DNA from: Cephalotrichum gorgonifer
Lineage: Eukaryota; Ascomycota; Sordariomycetes; Microascales; Microascaceae
DNA length: 64,000 nucleotides
NCBI GenBank assembly: GCA_900312665.1
Contig: ONZQ02000003.1
Coordinates: 826,648 to 890,647, forward strand
Direction of reading: 5' to 3'
Part shown: piece after piece, positions 57,066 through 64,000 of the stretch
How positions within the stretch are numbered: the first letter of the stretch is position 1
Layout of the letters: every line of letters starts with the position of its first letter
Made by a program: the position numbers and the translations under genes
The notes under the pieces: model-generated
What the model saw: the letters and a program-made list of their open reading frames with translations, nothing else
Told to the model about the DNA's origin: nothing
The model's database searches: none

Positions 57066-59453
57066 ATGGCTGCGCGACCGATCAGCACCTCGCTGGGCAG
57101 GCCCCAACCGGGAAGCAGGGATGACGCCTCGCTGCTCTCGCCCGTCGCGTATGACGACGACGCCTCGTCGCTGCACAGTCGAAGCGACCAGGACACCGAC
57201 TCCGACGACGACGAGTTGCAGATGAGAGCGAGGGACAGCAAGGAGCTGCGGGCGCACGATCGGATAATGCTGATGGAGGAGGAGGAGGTTGAGAAGCTCG
57301 TCACGAAATCACGGCACCGGCGGCCCCAGGGTGGCTCCGGCTTCAACCCGCTGTCCATGTTTAGCAGGAAGAAGCGCGGCGCAATTGACACTCCTTCGAA
57401 CACATCGAGCGACGACGTCACTACCGAGAAGAGGCGGAGCCGCCTTGCGCGGAGACACGAGAAGAGGGAGAGGTTGAAGGAGCAGGCGGAGCACGGAGAG
57501 GACGGCGAGCTTATGTACGAGATGGAGGAGGGCGGGATGAAGGATGGGAGCTCTACTGGCGAAAGCAGTGAGGATCTCGACGAAATTGACCGCGCGCGAC
57601 TCAACTCTATCGCCAGTGCCAAGAGCGGCTGGTCTTGGCGGCGCTGGGTATTGATATCTACGGCAATCGCGGCGCTGTTTGCTATCCTCTTTGTCGCCGC
57701 ATGGAGGATCTCGGTCGCCCAGAAGGCGTCCTTCTCCGTTGCCGGTAAAATCCTCAGCAACGGCACGGCGCTGTTTGGCCCGACGACGGTCATCATTAGT
57801 CTTGATGGCTTCAGGGCGGATTTCCTACAGCGCGGTCTCACGCAACGACTGAATGCGTTTATAAAGGAGGGCGTATCGCCGAAGTATATGCTTCCTTCGT
57901 TCCCATCTGTGACTTTTCCGGTAAGGTGCCCCCTCCACGAGCCCTCAAGCATATATCTGTTTTATACCTTGTGAGGCTAATACGTTATACAGAACCACTA
58001 TACGATTGCCACTGGCCTCTACCCCGAGAGCCACGGCGTCGTGGGGAACACCTTTTTCGACCCCAAACTTGGGACTGACTTCTACTACACGGACCCGAAG
58101 CGCAGCTTGGACCCCAAGTGGTGGATGGGGGAGCCCTTCTGGGTGACGGCCGAGAAGCAGGGCGTCAGAACGGCCATCCACATGTGGCCCGGGAGCGAAG
58201 CCCACATCCTCGGCATCGAGCCGAGCTTCCTCGATGAGTATAACGGGGCCGAGGCACTCCCGAAGAAAGTCGACAGGCTCTTTGAGTTCCTTGACAAGCC
58301 AGGCAAGGAGGACGAGACCGCCGACGAGAAGGATACCCGGCCTCAGGTCATCGCTATGTACGTCCCCAACGTGGATGCCGTTGGCCACAAGTATGGGCCC
58401 AACAGCACGGAGATTGAATCCACGATCAGGGAGGTGGACGGCATGCTGGATCAGATCTTCACGGGCCTTGAGCAGCGGAACCTGACGAACATTGTGAACA
58501 TCATCGTCGTGTCGGACCACGGCATGGCCACCACCGACGTATCGCGGCTGATCCAGCTCGAGGACCTCGTCGACCTCGACCTGGTCGCCCACACGGACGG
58601 ATGGCCGCTCGTGGGCCTACGACCCAAGAAACCAGAGGATCTCAAGACTCTGTACGATCAGGCGACGGAGAACGCGAAGGGTAACCCCAATATCGAGGTG
58701 TATCTACGCGACGTGAACATGCCCGAGCGCTATCACTTTTCCAACAACGATAGGATCGCGCCGCTCTGGATCGTGCCGAAGGCCGGGTGGGGCGTGGTTG
58801 ACAAGTTGGAGATGGTGGTCGCGGACGCCGTTTCCAAGGGCGAGGTGTATCACCCGCGCGGCATGCACGGCTACGACCACGAGCACCCCCTGATGCGGGC
58901 GATTTTCGTCGCGAGGGGCCCTGCGTTCCCTCACCCGCCGAATAGCCGAATCGACCCCTTCCGTAAGATACTCCCTACCTCCCCACGCCGATATTCATGT
59001 GTGATATAATTTCCTAACCTTAAGGAACTAGAAAACATTGAGGTGTACAACATGCTCTGCGACTCGGTCGGCATTATCCCGGCCTCTAACAATGGGACCA
59101 TGAGGCTCCCGCTCCGGCCCCTCGGCCTCCACGGAGCAGACGACTTTGCCGAGCCGGTCTACGACCCGACGCCGACCGCCGGCGGCGGAACGACCAAGTT
59201 GATCGGCGTCGACCCGGTCGACCCGTCTGACCCGGTCTCTTCCGTGCTTGATAAGGAGACGGGCACTGGCGCTACCGCGGCTACAACTGCTCCAGCCGCT
59301 CCCGCGGGTGAGGGAGAGACCGGCGAGGGCGAGACGACTGAGAAGGAAGACGAGGAGGAGATTGACGAGGCGGAGTCGAAGATCAAGGGCCTCTGGGACT
59401 GGATTACAGAGAAGATCGGGGGGATTTGGGACAAGGTTTCGGGGTCGAGCTGA
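57066..59453 (+). CDS. Type II membrane nucleotide pyrophosphatase/phosphodiesterase (NPP family)
   Basis: Hydrolyses nucleotide pyrophosphate or phosphodiester bonds with two zinc ions, outside the cell or in the vacuole/secretory lumen. Exons 57066-57920, 57993-58962, 59032-59453; 748 residues, all phases consistent. Residues 1-190 form a long acidic/basic cytoplasmic tail (DQDTDSDDDELQM; ATTEKRRSRLARRHEKR-like region); ~195-214 is a signal anchor (WVLISTAIAALFAILFVAAW). The catalytic domain shows D247 in IISLDGFRADF, the nucleophile T283 in FPSVTFPNHYTIATG, D and H in YVPNVDAVGHKYG, VVSDHGMATTD and HGYDHEHPLMRAIF, so all metal ligands have candidates. The C-terminus is an Ala/Thr/Glu-rich linker and a final amphipathic KIKGLWDWITEKIGGIWDKV helix. 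Related to yeast NPP1/NPP2, involved in phosphate scavenging. Intact. Confidence 0.94.
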
Positions 59454-59564
59454 TGGTGTTTAGTTATCCCGCTCTTTTTTGGGTTGGATAGACTTCGTGC
59501 GTTTTCTGTATTTCATATCTATATAGGTTTTAATGTGTGGTTGGTGTTTGCAGCGGGCGGTGAA

Positions 59565-59601
59565 GGGGGAAGGGGGAAAGGAGAAAGGGGAAGGGAGAGG
59601 G
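59565..59601 (+). repeat. G-rich tract fitting a G-quadruplex pattern
   Basis: G5, G5, G4, G3 and G3 blocks separated by short A/GA spacers, ~110 nt after the NPP stop codon, so possibly in its 3' UTR. Confidence 0.6.
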
Positions 59602-60180
59602 TTTGGTGGAGATGTATTCCCGTCTTGGGATGGGATTAGCGATCATAGCAGGCGTCCGGATGGGCTTTTTATGGCACGGGTTGACTAGCTAATACCACGC
59701 TTTTGTTTTGACTTTATCCTTGTGTGCCCTTCTAGCCCCCCCCCTTCCCCCCTTTTTTATCAAGAGGCACCTCGGATCGGAGCGGGATCTGACCAAGGCC
59801 GAGGGGTTACAGCTATGGGTAGCTCCGCTCCGGCAGGGCCGGAGAAGGCGTGCGTGGGCTAGCAAAGCCACTTGGTAGAGAAAAAAAAGAAGAGGACGAA
59901 AGGTGCCCCACATCTACACTAGGCCCGGCATGTCTCGGAGCAAGTACGTCATGGCGGCGGTCGCCCTGTTTATTAGAGACAGGGAATGGGGACCATCTCA
60001 AAGGTTCCAGGGAAGCCGTTTGGATGTGCCAACCCCACTACCAGATCTGTGGTGACTAGAGGGGATGCTTCGGTACACCATCCTGACGTTTTGTTGTCGT
60101 GGCCGGTGGAGTGGTGATGCGGCCCAATTCGATGGATATTATTAGCACTCGTTGTCAGGGGAAGTGGAGATGGATGGGCA

Positions 60181-60213
60181 GTTGGCAGGGTTGTTGGCAG
60201 GGTTGTTGGGCAG
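60181..60213. repeat. 12-nt tandem repeat
   Basis: GTTGGCAGGGTT twice in a row, then a partial third copy. Confidence 0.8.
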
Positions 60214-61126
60214 AAGCCGGATGCGACGTTCCTGCAGGAGTAGTTTGCAGTAGCAAGTAACTACGAATACGCTTCCTTGTCCAAGGAACAGGGCCAATTA
60301 CCCATGACAGCACATCTTTCATGCAAGCCAGGGTGTCTTGCTGATCAGATAGGTTATTAGACGCAGAAAGCAGGGTAATCAAGGACGAGACCGTTGGACC
60401 CGATAGGAGAGACATTTGAGTATCGGATCAGAACTAGGGTTTATGAACACTGTTACAAGGACCTGATCGGTGGTAGGGTGGAGGGAAGGGATTGAGACGG
60501 GGGTTAGCTGTCACTGTGTTTCGACCTGTCCCAGACTAAGAGTGTCTAAGACTTCGTCTGATGTTGGTCTCTTGCCGTGACGGTGGAGGCGTGTTGCTGG
60601 ATTTCTACGCGCGTCCTGCCAAATGCTACGTTGTAGTTGTAGTTGCACCGTTTGATGGTCGTCGTACACACATACAAGTACGGGATAAGGAGGTGGTAGC
60701 TGTGGTGTCTGTCATGTCAGCAAACAAGAAACGGAGGAGGCCTCGTGACGGGCCGTCCGAATCGATGGTGCCAGATGGATGACATCAACGAAAGGGTGCC
60801 GTTTCCAGACACCGTACTAATTGGAGGCTGTTTGGGTGGGGGCGGCTGTGCTTCTGCTCCGACTCGCACGCATGTTGCGTGTAATAACGTGGCCCGCACT
60901 TTTCATCATAAACTGTTATGCACCATGGCAGTGCCTCGGTGGCCCCTGCATCGCCACTAAAACTTAGTCCTTGGAATGGTTATCGATAGCCAGGGGAAAT
61001 CCAAAGTTTAAATCACACTAGTTCGAGCGATTCGATGTTTTACCAGTGCGATTACGAGTACTTGTGACGCATGCCAGGACGGGAGAACAAATAGAAGTAC
61101 TTTTTGAAGGTCGAGGAGAACCTCTA

Positions 61127-61152
61127 CCCCCCCCCCCCAAAAAAAAAAAAAA
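61127..61152. repeat. C12-A14 composite homopolymer
   Basis: Twelve C followed directly by fourteen A in the spacer. Confidence 0.9.
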
Positions 61153-62103
61153 CCACCTGCCAGCGGTTCAGGGGTCAACCAGTAAATTATCCTCATCGTC
61201 TGGAATGGCCTGACGGTTGTCCGCGCGGACACGGAGGTTTTCGTCTTCCATAAGTACCAAACGCACCAACCAGGGTGAGTGAGTTGTCCCCAAGACGGAA
61301 CAGTCGGAAACCGTCTAGCGCCAGTCTAACCCAATCAAAGCGCAGAATTTTGGACTTGTGGGTAACGGAGTTAGGGGGACCAATGGTAGAGCGGTGATTC
61401 AAGTTTCCCCGTATTTTCTGTCCAGGGTATTTACGTACCCACCGTAATCCTCTAGACCCACCGAAACCACGTCCATTTTGGGTGAATACTGCTGTCCGAC
61501 CAGGCACATTCCCCTTGCGGCTTGGGCCGGCGGTGGCAATACGAGATCTCGAACAAATTCGGTCCGTCCTTGATTCAAACTGCCAACATTCTCCCCGGCG
61601 CCCACTTCATTTCCATCCCCGTTTCCATTTTCCCGCTCGCTTGGTCATATGTAAGCTCGTATTTTCCCTTTGTCATCCCACTCCAACCCTCTTCAGGACT
61701 TCCAGCGCATTTTTCCTTCTCTTTCTTTGTCATTTCTCATCCATATCCATCACCAGAAATATCTTTCCCTTTTTACGCCCTCTTGGCTCGGCTTATCCGG
61801 CAATTTATTGTTGATCTTTCTCTAGCGCCTGTGGGGTCTAGCGTCCGATCTCGAGGAGGTCCTTCTTCGCCACCGAGGATATTAACCTGGCAAAGCGCCT
61901 GACCCATCGCGTGGATCTGCATATTTCGGCACCTGTCCGACAACTAAACCTCGTTCGCACCTCAAACCGTCGATCCGCTGGAACCTCCCGACTGAGGAAC
62001 ACCAACGCGACCCAAACTATCATTGTTCATCCCATCAGTACAGGCCTTTTTTCCCCGGCTGCGATACCATCGATAGCAAATCAGTAGCGTCCAAACCTCG
62101 ACC

Positions 62104-62874
62104 ATGTACTTCTCTCGGTTAATCAGGGCGCTTCTCGTCGCGCTCTCCATCGTTTCCGTAGCGCAGGCAATTGGGATCGACCATGCGCCGGGGGCCCCGG
62201 CCGGGGCCGTCGTGAGGAGGCAACAAGACTCCTCCGACACGTCGAAGGACGTGCCGTCGCCGACGCCGACGACCTCTGATAAGTCCACCACAACCTCTGA
62301 CGACAACACGCCCACGCCCACCACCACCCCGCCCACTGATCCCACCGACAACTCGCCCTCGCCGACGCCGTCGAACACTGCCACGGACGAAACGACGACG
62401 ACCACCAGCAAGACGGATAAGACGGAGGAGACCTCTTCGTCCAAGACGCAGGAGAAGCCTATCACGGAGACGCACACCACCGTCATAACCACCACCAACT
62501 CTGAGGGCAAGCCGACCTCCTTCACCACCGAGTCCACCGTCGTGCGGACGCCCGGCCTCTCGTCCGACGACGACTCGGGCAAGTCCCAGAGCATGTCGCC
62601 CGAGACGAGGAACATTGTCATCGGCTGTGTCGTCGGCGTCGGCGGTGCCATCGTGCTGGGCGGCCTCGGCTTTGTGGCCTGGAGGATCTGGGGACGGAAG
62701 AAGGCCACTGAGGAGAGTGATGCCTTCGGCGCCTACGAGCCCATGGACAAGTCCGATGCGGGGAGGTCGTCGCCCTCGGGCGGCGTCGTCGGCGGCCCGC
62801 AGAGGAATCCCTTCCAGCAGACGCTCGAGACGTACCATGCGCCGACCCAGGTGAACGCCTCGTCAAACTTCTGA
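62104..62874 (+). CDS. Mid2/WSC-type single-pass cell-surface sensor-like protein
   Basis: Single exon, 256 residues. Signal peptide 1-22 (LLVALSIVSVAQA), a possible Kex2 site VVRRQ at ~36-40, then ~130 residues of Ser/Thr/Pro-rich mucin-like sequence (TPTTTPPTDPTD, DETTTTTSKTDK) expected to be O-mannosylated, a membrane span at 170-196 (IVIGCVVGVGGAIVLGGLGF), and a ~60-residue cytoplasmic tail with GRKK and NPFQQTLETYHAP. No Cys-rich WSC domain is present, so the layout is that of Mid2-like wall-stress sensors rather than Wsc proteins. The long pyrimidine-rich leader is typical of a well-expressed fungal gene. Ligand and partner unknown. Confidence 0.85.
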   Translation: MYFSRLIRALLVALSIVSVAQAIGIDHAPGAPAGAVVRRQQDSSDTSKDVPSPTPTTSDKSTTTSDDNTPTPTTTPPTDPTDNSPSPTPSNTATDETTTTTSKTDKTEETSSSKTQEKPITETHTTVITTTNSEGKPTSFTTESTVVRTPGLSSDDDSGKSQSMSPETRNIVIGCVVGVGGAIVLGGLGFVAWRIWGRKKATEESDAFGAYEPMDKSDAGRSSPSGGVVGGPQRNPFQQTLETYHAPTQVNASSNF

Positions 62875-63904
62875 TGATGCTCCTTTTCTTTCACCTCTCG
62901 CGTATTTTTATGTCTCGGCATACAAGGGATGGGCACACACATCCATACCTAGGCTAGGCTAATATTTGCCTCGCCTTATTTTTGTCTTTTCTCGTTACCG
63001 GACCCCATTCCAACCGCATCATCGGAGATTCATTCCTTCATCGATAAAACACGGGGGTCACTGGAGTTTACGGCTGCTCTTCTCATTTGAACTTTTTTCC
63101 CCTGGGACTTTTCCACCTCAAAGCGACAACTCGACAAGTTTGATATGTTTTTTAGACGCATGTACCGCTGCTACTTTTGGCGCGCATACTTTACTGTCAA
63201 TGCAGGCCACACTCATCCCCTCCTGTTTACATATAGTCTGGACTGGATCGCTGCGGTCCTATCTCACCTGGGAGGCAGACCATGGAACGGAATGCGGAAA
63301 TGGAAGTCTCGGGGCGACAAACCCTCTCTTCCTGCCTGTTTCTCGGGGCGGCCTCCAGGGGAAGTGCGGCCCGCTCTTTTCTTCTGTATTTATGTTTTGT
63401 TCATCTAGCATGTTTAATTTATATTGATGTCCAGTCTAGAAATACCCAGTTCGCGTCTCGATGGAACGAGTTCTCGCGCCTCGTTATTTAGTAAATATCA
63501 TTCAGGAGATCATTCCATCTGCACCGCCCATAATACGCCATAGAAGTGAGGGGATGCATACCACGTGACCTAATTGCTGCAGGAGAGAGACCGGCGGGTA
63601 GTGTCGTGGTATGACGTCTCAGGGTCGTTTCAGCTCGACCCAGCGCTTCGCTACATTCGTAGATCAGGAGTTTCACCGAGTTCTAGAGGGAGGCGGGGGA
63701 CAATGGTATTGTCTCTCCCTTCTGTCTCTCGTCTGTCTCTCGCCTTGAGCTTCTAGTTTGCTTCATTTTTACTGTTAGGTTCACTTTGCAATTCGCACAC
63801 GGGCGATACCATCTCTCCGCCTGTTTCTGATATCTTACACGATCCAGCCTTCCACGGGCCTTGCTAGACCTACGCTTTCTCCGAATAATTCTCTGATCGC
63901 CAAG
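62875..63904. other. 1.0-kb spacer
   Basis: 3' flank of the wall-sensor gene and CT-rich promoter/leader of the next gene. The open frame 62966-63427 has no recognisable product. Confidence 0.5.
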
Positions 63905-64000
63905 ATGGTAGTCTACGGAAGGAATCTTCTCGCCGCCATGGCCTTGCTTCTTGCCGGCGCGACGGCGATAGACCTCACGTCGGAGATGAACAGCGGGTGG
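63905..64000 (+). CDS. Secreted protein, N-terminus only (possibly GH76-like)
   Basis: ATG in the context CAAGATGG, preceded by a pyrimidine-rich leader; the frame runs off the window after 32 codons. The start MVVYGRNLLAAMALLLAGATA is a good signal peptide, followed by IDLTSEMNSGW. A mature start of AIDL is common in fungal GH76 alpha-1,6-mannanases (Dfg5/Dcw1), but the visible part is too short to decide. Confidence 0.6.
   Translation, partial: MVVYGRNLLAAMALLLAGATAIDLTSEMNSGW

Larger units (their letters stand above)
59454..62103. other. 2.6-kb spacer
   Basis: 3' flank of the NPP gene and promoter/leader of the wall-sensor gene. Contains a G-rich G-quadruplex-type tract (59565-59601), a 12-nt tandem repeat (60181-60213), TACGAGTA at 61053-61060 and a C12-A14 run (61127-61152). 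Pyrimidine-rich leader before 62104. No gene supported. Confidence 0.5.

Noticed and set aside
57050..57952. 300-codon open frame on the minus strand
   Set aside because: Antisense to exon 1 of the NPP gene; no motif of its own.
62119..62838. 239-codon Arg/Gly-rich frame on the minus strand
   Set aside because: Mirror of the Ser/Thr/Pro-rich wall-sensor gene; composition is explained by the complementary codons.

Overview
The window is nuclear DNA of a filamentous ascomycete (Pezizomycotina). The genes are broken by short introns of about 45-150 nt with GT..AG borders and CTAAC/CTGAC-type branch sites. The spacers are long, promoters carry TATA-like boxes, and the gene set is fungal: a GH3 glycosidase, a CK1 kinase, a fungal SLC6-type transporter, a secreted cysteine-rich protein and a Mid2-like wall sensor. 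I cannot name the species. Gene models were built by joining open frames across canonical splice sites and checking that the summed exon lengths divide by three; cases where they do not are flagged.

Layout. 1-574 (+): 3' end of a malic enzyme. 919-3546 (-): secreted GH3 beta-glucosidase-type enzyme. 3547-8500: nothing recognised. 8501-9765 (-): casein kinase 1. 13237-14493 (-): low-complexity protein with a weakly gag-like C-terminal part. 15469-16475 (-): single-pass membrane protein with a possible beta/gamma-crystallin-like ectodomain. 18879-21338 (+): DUF2235 alpha/beta hydrolase. 21766-23532 (-): secreted FAD-dependent oxidoreductase with a frame problem. 25092-26605 (+): membrane-anchored histidine-phosphatase-like protein. 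29814-31821 (+): MFS sugar transporter. 32445-32618: assembly gap between two identical (TA)15 tracts. 32806-33674 (+): small NAD(P)-binding protein. 35536-35862 (-): small secreted cysteine-rich protein. 38444-41837 (+): large disordered protein with a probable frameshift and a premature stop. 42889-45048 (-): sodium:neurotransmitter-symporter-family transporter. 45049-51745: the largest gene-free stretch. 51746-55376 (+): large Ser/Pro-rich protein with an N-myristoylation signal. 57066-59453 (+): type II membrane nucleotide pyrophosphatase/phosphodiesterase. 62104-62874 (+): Mid2-like wall-stress sensor type protein. 63905-end (+): start of another secreted protein.

There is no obvious biosynthetic cluster. 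Many products are secreted or at the cell surface (glycosidase, FAD oxidase, phosphatase-like protein, NPP, two transporters, cysteine-rich protein, wall sensor), which suits nutrient scavenging and sensing but does not prove co-regulation. The most notable points are three genes with local frame damage or frame-altering duplications, an intact gene with a possibly retroelement-derived module, a Kex2-processed 10-cysteine secreted protein, and a short motif (TACGAGTA) that recurs in the spacers.
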